Below, in pieces: positions 46,827-58,782 of a stretch of DNA of 64,000 bases (position 1 is its first letter; each line of letters opens with the position of its first letter). Under the pieces are notes generated by a model, which had not been told where the DNA came from, ran no database searches, and was given only the letters and a program-made list of their open reading frames with translations. This stretch comes from Cunninghamia lanceolata (lineage: Eukaryota; Streptophyta; Pinopsida; Cupressales; Cupressaceae), in assembly GCA_027924645.1 (NCBI GenBank), contig BSBN01001807.1, positions 12,046,001 through 12,110,000 on the forward strand. The letters run 5' to 3'. Both the position numbers and the translations under genes were made by a program.

Positions 46827-48120
46827 TGCTGGATCTAGGGCATACAACTGAGAGGGGGGGGGGTGAATCAGTTGTACAGAACTTGTTCTATTTCAAACAC
46901 TTTATTCTCTGTTGTTAGTTAGCAGCATATCAAATAATCATTCATGGAAGCACAATACCTAAACACAAGAGTAGATAAGCATCAACACATTGAACACCAA
47001 GATTTTGACGTGGAAAACCCGGTTAAGGGAAAAACCACGGGGTGATTAACCCAAGAATTATTCTCTGTTAGAAGAATAAGGAAAAATGAATGGCACATGC
47101 CAATAAGGGCTCACTGCCCGAGCACACTGCTCACAAAGAGGCCCACTGCCTACAAGGAGACACACTGTCTACAGAGTGATAAAAATCACAGTCTTGAACT
47201 GGAGAATGACATCTCTACCATGTCCGGATCAGTTCCAATTAAGCCCAACAATCTCTGCTCTGCCTTTCGCACCTTTCTTCGCTACACCATACTCATCCAC
47301 ATGCTACACACTGAAATGAATTCACAAATCACTATTTATACAAGACATCGACTTAGGAACAAGCATCTAAGTCGGCAAACAACCATAGGAGTATCCGCAA
47401 GATGAATAACACATCCGGTCGGCTATCACAAGAACATTCGCAGGATGAACAACTCATCCGGTCGGCTAAACAGAGCAATAACTTCATCCGGAAGAATAAC
47501 TTCAATTCCGGGCTCTACCATCAATGCGGACCAACAACACAACCTAAACATGATTCAAGAACCTTTACAAGTCTGTCTGAATGTCCGGATACATCCACAC
47601 TTCCTCTACTTACTGGGATCTCTTGTCTTCCTCATCCGGAACTCCAAGAACACAGTCTGTCGCCACTGTCATAATGCAAGAGGTACTTCCGGACCTCCAA
47701 ATCATACACAAACCAGGATGACACATCACAAGGACATCCCAAACACTCCGTCCAATCCGCAGATTAGGATGATACAATTCCGGACCTCACCGGACCTTTT
47801 TGTGATCCTCTGTCACCTCCGGATACTTGCCGGACCCGGTTCTATACCGGCAGCCATAACTCCTTCAGATCTTCATGCGGACCTCTGAAATCCTAACTGT
47901 AGCATCTCAAGATTCATATCTACTAACCCTTTAATCCGCATCCTCCGGTTCTCATCCTATACAGTATATTTACCTTCTTCTCATCACTGTTCTTCACTGT
48001 TCCTGACTGAGGCTAATTTTCTCAATATCCTCAGCACAAAGCTCATCAAATCCTTCTTGTCAATGCAGTATGAGTATGTTGACATCAATGACAACAATGG
48101 CTCACCTCATACTTGCAACA
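46827..48120 (-). repeat. 3' LTR of element H
   Basis: 1,294 bp, on + TGCTGGATCTAGGG...ACTTGCAACA. It carries the C-loop hairpin (46843-46876), the TGGGTTAATCACCCCGTGG block (minus) and TATAAATAG (minus, 47340-47332). The + frames at 47097-47888 recur identically in the other LTR and are not genes. Confidence 0.95.
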
Positions 48121-48435
48121 ATCTCCCCCTTTGTCATTGATGGCAACATATGATGTGAAAAACCATCAAGACAAGAACTTCTCTTTTCTGTCACAGCTCC
48201 CCCTATCAACAACAACTCTTCACATGTCTTCCTTTGCTGCTCCCCCTTTGATCATCAACCACTTGTTTTTCACATGTCTTCTCTCCCCCTTTGACATCAA
48301 TGGCAAAGGGCTCATACTTGCAACTCTCATGCATCAGAATAATACCAGCTGCTCCCCCTTAGTTGCAGCTCCCCATTAGTCCGGATCACAAGATATGACT
48401 GTGATAGCCACCGGACTGATGCACATCAGTGCATC
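48121..48435 (-). promoter_or_regulatory. 3' UTR of H with polypurine tract and four further PPT-like runs
   Basis: AAAGGGGGAGAT (48132-48121, minus) touches the LTR. GGGGGAGC-type runs recur near 48200, 48240, 48285 and 48355. TTGTCATTGATGGCAAC (48131-48147) can pair with GTTGACATCAATGACAA in the LTR (48078-48094). Confidence 0.8.
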
Positions 48436-51400
48436 TTAGCTCATCACCGGAGGGGCCATGACCCCTAACTTCTCGCGGAGATATTCAAAAGAGTCCTTGG
48501 GAAGAGGTTTTGTAAAGATATCTGCAATCTGATCCTTGGAGGGAACATACTCCAATCTGACTTCTTCCTTGTTTACTTGTTCTCTTAAAAAGTGAAATTT
48601 GATAGATATGTGCTTAGTCTTGGAATGCAATACCGGATTCTTGGAAATATTAATTGCACTTGAATTATCACAGAAAATTGTGATAGGCTCCTCATATTCA
48701 ACTTTGATGTCTCTTAGCATCTGCTTCATCCATAAGATTTGAGTACAACTACCTGCTGCTGCAATGTATTCTGCTTCTGTTGTAGACAGAGATATTGCAT
48801 CTTGTTTCTTGCTTAGCCAAGAAACCAATCTCTTCCCCAAAAAGAATGCTCCACCACTAGTGCTCTTCCGGTCATCCACATCTCCTGCCCAATCTGCATC
48901 TGTGTAAGCATGAAGAGAAAAATCCGGATCTCTAGGATACCATAGACCATACTCAACTGTCCCTTTCAAGTATCTAAAAATTCTTTTGATTGCCATAACA
49001 TGAGATTCTCTAGGATCAGCCTGGAATCTTGCCACAAGACCAACAGCTTGCATTATATCTGGTCTAGTTTGAGTGAGATACAACAATCCACCAATCATTG
49101 ATCTATACTTTGTCTGATCTGCCTTTGGAGAATCATCATCTTTGCTTAACTTACATCCGGTTGCCATAGGAGTGTTCATAGGCTTTGAGTCTTCCATACC
49201 AAATTTCTTTAACAATTCTTTCACATATTTGGTCTGAGAAATGAAGATCCCTTCTTTTGTTTGAGTAATTTGCAGACCCAAGAAGAAATTCATTTCACCA
49301 AGCATAGACATTTCAAACTCACTTTTCATCTGATTTGCAAAAGTTTTACACATACTATCTCTTCCTCCAAAAATGATATCATCCACAAACACTTCAACAA
49401 TCAGAATGTTTTCATGATCAATTTTGAAATATAAGTTGCTGTCAGCAGTACCTTTGTTGAATCCAATCTGCACAAGATGCTTATCCAACCTTTCATACCA
49501 TGCTCTTGGGGCTTGCTTCAATCCATACAAAGCTTTCTTCAACTTGCAGACCATATCATTATTATCAGACAATTGAAATCCATCCGGTTGTTCAATGTAG
49601 ACTTCTTCTTCCAGATCACCATTTAAGAAGGTAGACTTGACATCCATCTGATATACCTTGAAATCTTTGAAGGCAGCAAATGCAAGAAGTAATCTGACTG
49701 CTTCAATTCTTGCTACCGGAGCAAAAGTCTCTTCAAAGTCAATTCCTTCTATTTGAGAGTAGCCTTTGCAGACCAATCTAGCTTTGTTTCTGATTACTTC
49801 ACCAGCTTCATTTAGTTTGTTCCGGAAGACCCACTTGGTTCCAATTACATTCCTGTCTCTAGGTCTGGGAACAAGATCCCAAGTATGATTTTTCTCAATT
49901 TGCATCAGTTCATCTTCCATTGCTTTGGTCCAATTTTCATCATTGCAGGCTTCATTTATTGTTTTAGGTTCAATCCTTGAAATCAGACAACATTCATTCT
50001 GATCTTGAGCAATATTCCTTCTAGTTTGTACACCTTTGCTTCTGTCACCTATGATCTGATCTTCAGAGTGATTCAGTTTTACATACCTTGGAATTTTGGG
50101 AGTATCCAGTACTGCTGTTTCTTGATCAGGCTCATTTAAACTTAACTCTTCTTCCTGATTTACCGGATCAGGCTGACTCTGTTTCACCGGAGAGGATTGA
50201 GTTCCTTGAACACTATCTTGGTCATCTTCATCAAATTCATAAAATCTTGAAGGCTTCTCAATTCCTTCATCAACCTTTACATTGGTACTTTCTATCATCT
50301 TCCTCAATCTCTTATTGTAACACCGATATGCTTTGCTTTGAGTGGAGTAGCCCAAGAAAATTCCTTCATCACTTCTAGCATCAAACTTTCCTAGATCTTC
50401 ATCTCTTTTAATATAACACTTGCTACCAAATACCCTGAAATATTTCACAGTAGGAGTGATGCCAAACCAAAGTTCATAGGGGGTCTTACCGGTGTTGTTT
50501 CTGATTTGAACTCGATTGAGAGTGTAGACTGCAGTGCTGATAGCTTCTTTCCAAAACATTTGAGGAACATTTGCTTCCAACATCATTGTCCTAGCAGCTT
50601 CCTGGATGGTCCGGTTCTTTCTCTCAACTACTCCATTCTGCTGTGGAGTCTTAGGAGCAGACAACTGTCTCCTTATACCCTGTTTCTCACAAAAGTCAAT
50701 GAATTCACCAGATGTAAATTCACCACCTCTATCAGACCTTAGACACTTTAGTTTCAATCCGGTTTGATTCTCCACCATAGCTTTGAAGATTTTGAACTTC
50801 TCAAAAGCTTCTGATTTTTCTTTTAGAAAGGTAACCCACATCATCCGGGAATGATCATCAATTAACAACATGAAATATCTATCACCTTGCAGACTCTTGA
50901 TTCTTGTCGGACCACATAGATCAGTATGTACTAATTCCAACAATCCGGTAGAAGACTGATCTTTGCTTTTAAAAGAGACTCTGCTTTGTTTGCCTAACTG
51001 ACATTCTTTACACACACTGTTTGTAGGTTTTATCAACTTTGGAAGATCTCTCACAGCCTGAGTATTGCTTATTTTGATGATGTTGTCAAAATTTACATGA
51101 CACATTCTTCTATGCCATAACCAACTCTGATCAATTTGAACAAACAAACAACTTTTATTTGAACCAACCAGATGAAAGATGTTACCTCTTGTCTGAGTAC
51201 CGGATGCAATTTCAGTTCCGGAGCTTGTAAAGATTCTGCATTTTCCATTCTTGAACCGGAGATCATAGCCTTTGTCCACTAACTGACCAACACTGAGAAG
51301 ATTGTGCTTCAATCCTTCAACATATAGTACATTACCTGTTTTGCTCTTACCATCAAAGGAAATAGTTCCCCTACCTCTGATTCTGCCAGCAGAATTGTCA

Positions 51401-52590
51401 CCAAACTTTACCATTCCTCCTTCATATCTTTCCAAGTCTAAGAACTTATTCTTGTCACCAGTCATATGGTGAGAGCATCCACTGTCAATAACCCAATCAT
51501 CCTTTTCTTCCACTTGAGCAGCCAAGGCTTTTTCAACAACTTTGTGATTGACAGATTCAGAGAGCAAGGAATCTTCTTCCTTGATGGCTATAAACACCCA
51601 CTCATTTCTGGATTTGCTTCCTGGATCTGATTCATCATCTGTTACTCCTTCATTGTCATCTTCTTCATGAACATAATAGCAATTCTTTTGAAACCTTTGT
51701 CTGTGAGTATTAGATCTTGCAGATCTCTCCGGACATCTTGAGGCAAAATGACCAATCTTATTGCAGTTAAAACACTTAAAGGGTAGTTTTCCTTCATACT
51801 TACCGGATCCTCTTGGCAGTCTCTTTGCAATGAGGGCTTCAAGTTGAGCTGTTTCTGCTTCTTCTTCTTCCATGTCTCTTCTTGCTTGATCATACCATGA
51901 CATTTTCCTTGATGAGTTTTCACCCGGATCAAATCTCTGTTTGCCTTTCACATAGGCACTGGCTTTAAAAGCAGACTCAGTCTTGGGTGGATCATCTCCA
52001 AACTCGGTCATTTCAAATGCAGCTAGTTTGCCAGCCAATTGTTCTCTTGTGACAGTTGTGTGGGCTCTGAATTCATCAATGGCAGCAACTTTGATTTTGT
52101 AGGCAGCAGGAAGGGATCTTAGGATTTTGCAGACAATCTCATTTTCATCTAGAGTTCCACCAGCATTTCTGATTCCACATACCAGCTCATTTACTCTTGG
52201 CATAAAGGTAGTAATGTTTTCATCATCTCTCATTTTCAATCTTTCAAATTTCCCTTTCAGACTTTGCAACCTTGCACTTTTGACAAACTCATCTCCTTCA
52301 TACAGAAGTTCCAGTTTAGTTAGGATCTCATATGCAGTTGGTAGGTCAATGACATTCGAGAGATCTGAGTCATTCAATGCGCTTAGAAGAGCTTCCTTGG
52401 TCCGCAGATTGTTTTCAGCTTCTGTGGTTTCATCAGGAGTTGTCGGACCACCTTGTGGGGGTATATATGGTTTTGAAATCATAGCCAAGTATGCTTTTCC
52501 CATACATTCCAAATGACACTTCATGCGACCTTTCCAGAGAGTGAAGTTGGTTCCATCGAACTTCGGACTATCCTTCTTGTATGACGACAT
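48436..52590 (-). CDS. Ty1-copia gag-pol polyprotein, 1,384 residues, intact
   Basis: Encodes all proteins for retrotransposition in copia order. Residues ~1-250: gag capsid region ([17 protein letters not shown] near the start). ~272-290: one CCHC knuckle, [14 protein letters not shown]. ~364-373: protease, [10 protein letters not shown]. ~490-545: pre-integrase zinc region (LWHRRMCH ... CKECQLGKQ). ~550-660: integrase catalytic core ([26 protein letters not shown]; spacing fits D,D35E). ~890-1130: reverse transcriptase ([26 protein letters not shown], catalytic [10 protein letters not shown]). ~1225-1330: RNase H ([34 protein letters not shown]). The start at 52590 is the first ATG after the primer site, with a 40-nt leader. 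No stop or frameshift. Codon and motif preservation with near-identical LTRs points to recent activity. The copia lineage was not fixed by eye. Confidence 0.97.
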   Translation of the reverse strand: MSSYKKDSPKFDGTNFTLWKGRMKCHLECMGKAYLAMISKPYIPPQGGPTTPDETTEAENNLRTKEALLSALNDSDLSNVIDLPTAYEILTKLELLYEGDEFVKSARLQSLKGKFERLKMRDDENITTFMPRVNELVCGIRNAGGTLDENEIVCKILRSLPAAYKIKVAAIDEFRAHTTVTREQLAGKLAAFEMTEFGDDPPKTESAFKASAYVKGKQRFDPGENSSRKMSWYDQARRDMEEEEAETAQLEALIAKRLPRGSGKYEGKLPFKCFNCNKIGHFASRCPERSARSNTHRQRFQKNCYYVHEEDDNEGVTDDESDPGSKSRNEWVFIAIKEEDSLLSESVNHKVVEKALAAQVEEKDDWVIDSGCSHHMTGDKNKFLDLERYEGGMVKFGDNSAGRIRGRGTISFDGKSKTGNVLYVEGLKHNLLSVGQLVDKGYDLRFKNGKCRIFTSSGTEIASGTQTRGNIFHLVGSNKSCLFVQIDQSWLWHRRMCHVNFDNIIKISNTQAVRDLPKLIKPTNSVCKECQLGKQSRVSFKSKDQSSTGLLELVHTDLCGPTRIKSLQGDRYFMLLIDDHSRMMWVTFLKEKSEAFEKFKIFKAMVENQTGLKLKCLRSDRGGEFTSGEFIDFCEKQGIRRQLSAPKTPQQNGVVERKNRTIQEAARTMMLEANVPQMFWKEAISTAVYTLNRVQIRNNTGKTPYELWFGITPTVKYFRVFGSKCYIKRDEDLGKFDARSDEGIFLGYSTQSKAYRCYNKRLRKMIESTNVKVDEGIEKPSRFYEFDEDDQDSVQGTQSSPVKQSQPDPVNQEEELSLNEPDQETAVLDTPKIPRYVKLNHSEDQIIGDRSKGVQTRRNIAQDQNECCLISRIEPKTINEACNDENWTKAMEDELMQIEKNHTWDLVPRPRDRNVIGTKWVFRNKLNEAGEVIRNKARLVCKGYSQIEGIDFEETFAPVARIEAVRLLLAFAAFKDFKVYQMDVKSTFLNGDLEEEVYIEQPDGFQLSDNNDMVCKLKKALYGLKQAPRAWYERLDKHLVQIGFNKGTADSNLYFKIDHENILIVEVFVDDIIFGGRDSMCKTFANQMKSEFEMSMLGEMNFFLGLQITQTKEGIFISQTKYVKELLKKFGMEDSKPMNTPMATGCKLSKDDDSPKADQTKYRSMIGGLLYLTQTRPDIMQAVGLVARFQADPRESHVMAIKRIFRYLKGTVEYGLWYPRDPDFSLHAYTDADWAGDVDDRKSTSGGAFFLGKRLVSWLSKKQDAISLSTTEAEYIAAAGSCTQILWMKQMLRDIKVEYEEPITIFCDNSSAINISKNPVLHSKTKHISIKFHFLREQVNKEEVRLEYVPSKDQIADIFTKPLPKDSFEYLREKLGVMAPPVMS

Positions 52591-52630
52591 CCTGGATCAC
52601 CTCAAGCGGTTAAGCTCCTATCAGAGGAAC

Positions 52631-52647
52631 TCGGCTCTGATACCAAT
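52631..52647 (-). promoter_or_regulatory. Primer-binding site of element H
   Basis: The minus strand reads ATTGGTATCAGAGCCGA directly after the 5' LTR, a perfect match to the initiator tRNA-Met type TGGTATCAGAGCC. Confidence 0.9.
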
Positions 52648-53940
52648 TGCTGGATCTAGGGCATACAACTGAGAGGGGGGGGGTGAATCAGTTGTACAGA
52701 ACTTGTTCTATTTCAAACACTTTATTCTCTGTTGTTAGTTAGCAGCATATCAAATAATCATTCATGGAAGCACAATACCTAAACACAAGAGTAGATAAGC
52801 ATCAACACATTGAACACCAAGATTTTGACGTGGAAAACCCGGTTAAGGGAAAAACCACGGGGTGATTAACCCAAGAATTATTCTCTGTTAGAAGAATAAG
52901 GAAAAATGAATGGCACATGCCAATAAGGGCTCACTGCCCGAGCACACTGCTCACAAAGAGGCCCACTGCCTACAAGGAGACACACTGTCTACAGAGTGAT
53001 AAAAATCACAGTCTTGAACTGGAGAATGACATCTCTACCATGTCCGGATCAGTTCCAATTAAGCCCAACAATCTCTGCTCTGCCTTTCGCACCTTTCTTC
53101 GCTACACCATACTCATCCACATGCTACACACTGAAATGAATTCACAAATCACTATTTATACAAGACATCGACTTAGGAACAAGCATCTAAGTCGGCAAAC
53201 AACCATAGGAGTATCCGCAAGATGAATAACACATCCGGTCGGCTATCACAAGAACATTCGCAGGATGAACAACTCATCCGGTCGGCTAAACAGAGCAATA
53301 ACTTCATCCGGAAGAATAACTTCAATTCCGGGCTCTACCATCAATGCGGACCAACAACACAACCTAAACATGATTCAAGAACCTTTACAAGTCTGTCTGA
53401 ATGTCCGGATACATCCGCACTTCCTCTACTTACTGGGATCTCTTGTCTTCCTCATCCGGAACTCCAAGAACACAGTCTGTCGCCACTGTCATAATGCAAG
53501 AGGTACTTCCGGACCTCCAAATCATACACAAACCAGGATGACACATCACAAGGACATCCCAAACACTCCGTCCAATCCGCAGATTAGGATGATACAATTC
53601 CGGACCTCACCGGACCTTTTTGTGATCCTCTGTCACCTCCGGATACTTGCCGGACCCGGTTCTATACCGGCAGCCATAACTCCTTCAGATCTTCATGCGG
53701 ACCTCTGAAATCCTAACTGTAGCATCTCAAGATTCATATCTACTAACCCTTTAATCCGCATCCTCCGGTTCTCATCCTATACAGTATATTTACCTTCTTC
53801 TCATCACTGTTCTTCACTGTTCCTGACTGAGGCTAATTTTCTCAATATCCTCAGCACAAAGCTCATCAAATCCTTCTTGTCAATGCAGTATGAGTATGTT
53901 GACATCAATGACAACAATGGCTCACCTCATACTTGCAACA
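52648..53940 (-). repeat. 5' LTR of element H
   Basis: 1,293 bp, with the same landmarks as the other LTR: C-loop hairpin 52664-52696, TATAAATAG on the minus strand at 53160-53152, and the GCAGTG iterons near 52930-52990. Confidence 0.95.
53152..53160 (-). promoter_or_regulatory. TATA box in the 5' LTR of element H
   Basis: TATAAATAG on the minus strand, ~790 bp into the LTR and upstream of the conserved iteron block, where a copia promoter is expected. Confidence 0.6.
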
Positions 53941-53945
53941 TTTCC

Positions 53946-54126
53946 CTTAATAGGGTTTTCCACGTAAAAATCCTTGTGTTATGTGTGTTGATTTTATTTC
54001 TATTCTTATGATCATATATGCTTATATGTTTTGTTGTTGCACCAATTATTAAAGGAGAAAAGAAAGTTAAGATATTTGAGATAACTGATTCACCCCCCCT
54101 CTTAGTTATCTGCCTTGTTTCCAACA
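53946..54126 (+). repeat. 3' LTR of element G, remaining part
   Basis: After the second TTTCC (53941-53945), the G LTR resumes (CTTAATAGGGTTTTCC), matches 40358-40543, and ends CTTGTTTCCAACA before ATAAC (54127-54131). Contains the C-loop hairpin at 54080-54110. Confidence 0.9.
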
Positions 54127-54131
54127 ATAAC

Positions 54132-55049
54132 TTTCATAACTTTGTAATAAATGACCTTAAACTGCAAGGAGGATCATACATGGCAACAAGGTTATATAGA
54201 CTATTATAGTGGACTGTTATATAGACTTACATGACTGTCCTACATTGACTTACAAACAATTGTTCACTAAAATTATTTTATGAAGTATAAATGATAATGT
54301 TTTTCTATTGTATAGCTGAAAATAGGTGAAATAAAGGCATGAAGGGCCAAAACAAGGTGGAAACATGAGGAATTTGGAGTCTCTTTGACTGAACTAACTG
54401 ATATACCTAGACACATATATGTCTTAGAATATAAAGAACATAAAACATATAAAGACATAAAGACATTTAAAGACATAAAGAACATAAGAACATATATATT
54501 TGAATTAAAATTGAATATACCTTAGAATTTGATATTGCAGTTGACCAATTCTCCAAAATGGCTTCAAAATCCTCAAATTCTTGTTTTTCTCAAGTTTGAT
54601 TATGAATTTTGTATAATTCTAGAATAGGATTAGTAAAATTTATGTAAAAAAGAAACATATATCATCAAATTCAATCTATATATCAATGGTAATTAGCTTT
54701 GAAACAAAATCACACATGAAACATGAAACTTTTAGTTTAAATAATCAAATTTTCCTCCAAAAACATGAAAAATCACTTCTTCTACATTGAGAAAATAAAA
54801 AAAGGTGGTGGATTCATATAAAAATGATTCTCAATTAGTCAACCAACATGAAAAACATTTTTTTGTCTGATATACTTGTGAAAAGTAGGAATAATAGGCA
54901 TGTGGGGTCTGAAACACGGATCCCACATGCTTTTTTACTATTTTCTATGTTTCAAAGAATGCGATCGCGTTCTGGGAAGCATGATAACATAAAGGTGACC
55001 TTGTATCTACATGAGTCTCTCTCTCTGTTCATTTCTCTATCCTATATAT
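54132..55049. other. AT-rich non-coding stretch
   Basis: No gene. AAAGACATAAAGA-like words recur near 54430-54490. Otherwise unremarkable. Confidence 0.5.
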
Positions 55050-55430
55050 AAAGAGGGATCGGGAGACATGGAGAGATAGATAGGATAGGTGGAGATAGAG
55101 ACGGGGAAAGGAAGAGATGGGGATCAAGCTAGAGAAAGGGCTCTATAGAGGGAAAAAGATAGAGATACATATATAGAGAGAGGGGAGATATAGGGAGATA
55201 GATCTAGCAAGGGAGAGATAGATAGGGAAATACAGAGAGAGGTAGAGAGGGCTATATTAAGAGATGGGGTTATGAGGATAGATAGATCGATAGGGAAAGA
55301 GATCAAGAGATGTCTAGAGACATAGGGAGAGAGATTTCAAGAGATAGAAGGATGGGGAGAGAGAGGTAGCGAGGGATACATTAAGAGATAGGGATCCATA
55401 TGTCCAGAGAGATAGAGATAGGGATCCCTA
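55050..55430 (+). repeat. Purine-rich GATA/GAGA tract
   Basis: Runs of GAGATAGAGA and GGGAGAGA on +, bordering the CCCTAAA-type array. Compare 2119-2290 beside the left array. Confidence 0.75.
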
Positions 55431-57790
55431 TTCTCCCCTCTACCTAAACCATAAACCTAAACCTCTAAACCATAAACCCTAAATCCTAAATAATGCCCGT
55501 AACCCCTAACCCTAAGCCCTAAAATCCAGTAACCCTAAACCCCTAAACCATAAAACCTGGAAGCAAAGGTAGGTATAGTTAGAGAGAGGGATAGAGGAGA
55601 TAAAGATATCTCTCCCAAGCTCGGTCTCCTATGTATCTCTCTATTCACCTCTCTACCTAAACCATAAACCTAAACCTCTAAACCTTAACCCCTAACCCCT
55701 AAACCATAAACCATAAACCCTAAATAATGTCCCTAAACCCTAACCCCCAAACCCTAAAAATGAGCAACCCTAACCCCCAAACCCCCAAAATTAGCAACCC
55801 TAAACCCCTAAACCCCTAAGGTCCCTAAACCATAAAATTTGGAAGCAACCCTAAACCTCTATCTCCCTATCTCTCCTAAATCTCTATTGGTCCCATCACT
55901 CTATCTATCTCTAAACCCTAACCCCTAACCCGTAAACCCTAAACCCTAATCCCTAGACCCTAAACCCTAAACTCGAGCATCCCTAAACCCCTAAAGCCTA
56001 AATAATTCCCTTAAACCCTTACCCTAAAACCTAAACCATATTTACTTGAGAAACCCTAAACTCATGTAAACCTCAAATAGTGAGGGAGAGAGATAGAAAG
56101 GTAGAGTTAGAGAGAGGGGATTGAAAGAGATCTAACAAGATAGAGAGAGAGAGAGAGGAGACATAGATATCTCTCTCAGACTTGGTCTCCTCTGTATCTC
56201 CCTATTCATCTCTCTACCTAAACCTCTAAAGCTTAACCCTTAACCCCTAAACCATAAATAATGCCCCTAAACCCTAACCCCTAAAAATTACCAACCCTAA
56301 ACCCCTAACCCCTAAACCATAAAACCTCTAGAAGTAACCCTAAACCTCTATCTCCTTATCTCTCCCAATCTCTATAATGTGAAAGCATGAAAACGTTAAG
56401 CTTTCATTCCAACCAAATTTATTCCTAATCAATCCCAAATCATCCCTAATCCATTCAATTTCATCTCCAATCATCCCTAAACCACTTCTAATCAGCCCTA
56501 AACCACTTCACACCATCCCAAATCACATCCAAATTAATCTGACTTCATCCCTAATCATTTTCCAATCAACCTAGATTTCATCTCAAATACCATCCCTAAA
56601 CTATTCCTAAATCATTCTAATCATTCCCTAATCAGCACTAAACCACTTCAGACCATCCCTAAAACCATTCTAATCATTCCCAAATCATTCATAATCTAGT
56701 CCTTTTCACCTGTCATCATTCTTATACCAATCCATTTCATCCCAACTCCATCCCAAATCAATTTAAGCTCCATCTCAAACGATCCCAAAAATAATCAAAA
56801 TCAAACAAATACCTCACCAGGAGCCATTAGAAGATCATAGTGCCAATCTGTTAGTCATTTGTACCATTTTGTATATTGTATGTGCCAATATGCTCCTTAG
56901 TAGCACCTACCTATCAATCACAAACATCATTCTACACCTAGCTAGTCACAGGTGTCATTCTACTCTCTGCCAGCCACAGGAGCCATCAAAACATCATAAG
57001 TGCCAATATGTTAGTCATTTACACCATTCTATACATCATATATACCAAGCATAAACCCTAAACTTGATCAACCCTAAACCCTTATCTCCTTGTCTCTATC
57101 ATCCCTCTACCTCTCAATCTCTCTACCCATGTCTTTGGCCATGTCCATCACCCTTTATCTCTCTATCTCTCCCTCTCTAAACTCCTAACCCCTAAACTCT
57201 AAACTCGATCAACCCTAAACCCCTATCTCCTTGTCTCTATCATCTCTCTACCTCTCAATCTTTCTGGCTATGTCTCTGGCCATGTCCCTTAGCCTCTATC
57301 TCCATATCTCTCCCTCTCTAAACTCCTAACCCCTAAACCTTAAACCTGATCAACCCTAAACCCTATCTCCTTGTCCCTATCATCCCTCTACCTCTCAATC
57401 TCTTTGTCTGTGTCTCTAGCCATGTCCCTTACCCTCTATCTCCCTATGTCTCCCCTCGGTCTCCTTTATATCTCCCTATTAGTCCTCTCTCTCTTTAAAC
57501 CCTAACCTAAACCTTTAAACCTTAACCCCTAACCCCTAAAACATAAACCTTAAGTTACCCTAAATAATGCCCCTAAACCCTAAAACCTAAAACTGAGCAA
57601 CCCTAAACCCCAAACCTCTAAACCATAAACCCTGGAAGCAACTCTAAACCTCTATCTCCCTAGATCTCTCCCAATATCTATCAATCCCTTCACTCTCTCT
57701 CTCTCTCTAAACCCTAACCCCTAAACCCTAAACTTGAGCATCCCTAAACCCTTGAACCCTAAATGATTCCCCTAAACCCTAAACTTAAGC
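55431..57790 (-). repeat. Degenerate CCCTAAA telomere-like array with interspersed CT-rich text
   Basis: CCCTAAA, CCCTAACC and CCATAAACC variants on +, that is TTTAGGG on the minus strand, opposite to the left array. Blocks at 55431-56050, 56215-56370 and 57050-57790 are the richest. 57066, 57207 and 57348 start three copies of a ~141-bp higher-order unit beginning GATCAACCCTAAACC. 56370-56820 is a looser AATCATCCCTAAACCAC-type repeat, and 56837/56993 begin two copies of a ~156-bp unit. Confidence 0.88.
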
Positions 57791-58544
57791 AACCCTAAAC
57801 TCATAAACCCAACCCACCCTCTCTCTCTCTCTCTCCAAAACAAGAAAACTAGGACTCTCTATCTCTCTCTCCCTATCATCGGGTATCTCTCCCAGGTTTC
57901 TCTCCCCTCCATCTCCAACCTCTCTCCCTTTTCCTCCCTCTTGCTCTACCTTGTCGATAAAGAACATGGAAATGTAAGAAAAATAGGACATGTAAAGATG
58001 GATGAGGATATAAATTGGGATTCAATGAAATGGAAACAAGATAATTTATGAAATTTCATTGGATGGGAAGAATGAGGAGGAGAGGTAGAGAGGGGAGGGA
58101 AGTAGAGAGTGAGAGAGAGGATAGGAGGTAGAGACATGATGGAAGTAGAGAGTGGGAGATGATCGTAGGAGGTAGACAGGGCAAGGAAGAAGAGAGAGAG
58201 AGGGTAGGAGGTAGACAGGGGAGGGAAGCAGAGACTAAGAGAGATGGTAGGAGGTAGACAGGGGAGGGAAGTAGAAAGTGAGAGAGAGGGTAAGAGGTAG
58301 AGAGGGAGGGGGAGAAGAGAGTGAGAGAGAAGGTAGGAGGTAGAGAAACAAGGGAAGCAAAGACTCAGAAAGAGGGTAGGAGGTAGATAGGAGAGGGAAG
58401 TAGAGAGTGAGAGAGATAGTAGAAGGTAGGTAGGGGAGGGAAGAAGAGAGTGAGAGAAGGTGGGAGGTAGAGAGGGGAGGGAAGCAGAGACTCATAGAAT
58501 GGGTAGGACGTAGAGAGGGGAGAGAAATAGAGAGGGAGACAATA
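57791..58544 (+). repeat. CT-rich then GA-rich minisatellite
   Basis: CT-rich to about 57950. A short non-repetitive piece follows (57955-58075). Then GGTAGGAGGTAGACAGGGGA-type units of roughly 50 bp, about nine imperfect copies, run to 58540. Long minus-strand frames here are Ser/Leu/Pro low complexity, not genes. Confidence 0.8.
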
Positions 58545-58720
58545 GGAAGTGTAGCTGCCCTTGTAGACATGTATGTAAAGTGTGGAAGCATAGACAAGGC
58601 ATGTCAATTGTAAGACACAACACATCAAAGAGATGTTCTATAATGGAATGCAATGATTGCAAGATATGAAAAAATGGATTTGTTGAAAAGGCTTTAGAAA
58701 CTTTCAAGCAAATGTAATTG
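58545..58720 (+). pseudogene. PPR gene fragment
   Basis: The + strand reads VAALVDMYVKCGSIDKAC, a broken segment, then WNAMIARYEKMD and a shifted KALETFKQM-like end: about one and a half PPR motifs with stops and a frame change. Same family as the minus-strand debris at 27604-28700. No flanking gene. Confidence 0.7.
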
Positions 58721-58746
58721 GCATGTGTATTGCCAGTTATGCTCAT

Positions 58747-58782
58747 CATAACGCGAGTGTGTTATAACACGCTCGCGTTATG
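58747..58782. repeat. 36-bp near-perfect palindrome (P5)
   Basis: Arms CATAACGCGAGTGT and ACACGCTCGCGTTATG-type around GTTATAAC, with a single mismatched pair. It is the best preserved member of the palindrome group at 2330, 24557, 24632 and 25151. No ORF1-like gene was found beside it, so it may be a solo end. Confidence 0.85.

Larger units (their letters stand above)
46827..53940 (-). mobile_element. Intact Ty1-copia retrotransposon H
   Basis: 7,114 bp on the minus strand. LTRs 52648-53940 (5') and 46827-48120 (3') are identical except for one substitution (47597 versus 53417) and one G in a homopolymer, so insertion was very recent. TTTCC duplications lie at 46822-46826 and 53941-53945. 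Initiator tRNA-Met primer site, one uninterrupted gag-pol frame and a polypurine tract are all present. By structure it is complete and could be autonomous. Confidence 0.97.
39414..54126 (+). mobile_element. Non-autonomous copia-like LTR retroelement G (contains nested element H)
   Basis: Plus-strand sister of element F. 5' LTR 39414-40543; 3' LTR 45899-46826 plus 53946-54126, split by element H. ATAAC duplications lie at 39409-39413 and 54127-54131. Initiator tRNA-Met-like primer site after the 5' LTR; polypurine tract AAAGGGGGAGAT (45887-45898) before the 3' LTR. It encodes a gag-like protein and ORF2 but no pol. The LTRs differ by several percent, and coding regions carry more damage than in F. 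Confidence 0.92.

Noticed and set aside
47097..47888. Three frames of 90-147 residues, repeated at 52917-53708
   Set aside because: Identical copies exist because both are LTRs of element H. Frames run antisense to the element and have no domain.
58235..58749. Ser/Leu/Pro-rich minus-strand frames up to 120 residues
   Set aside because: Translation of a GA-rich minisatellite.
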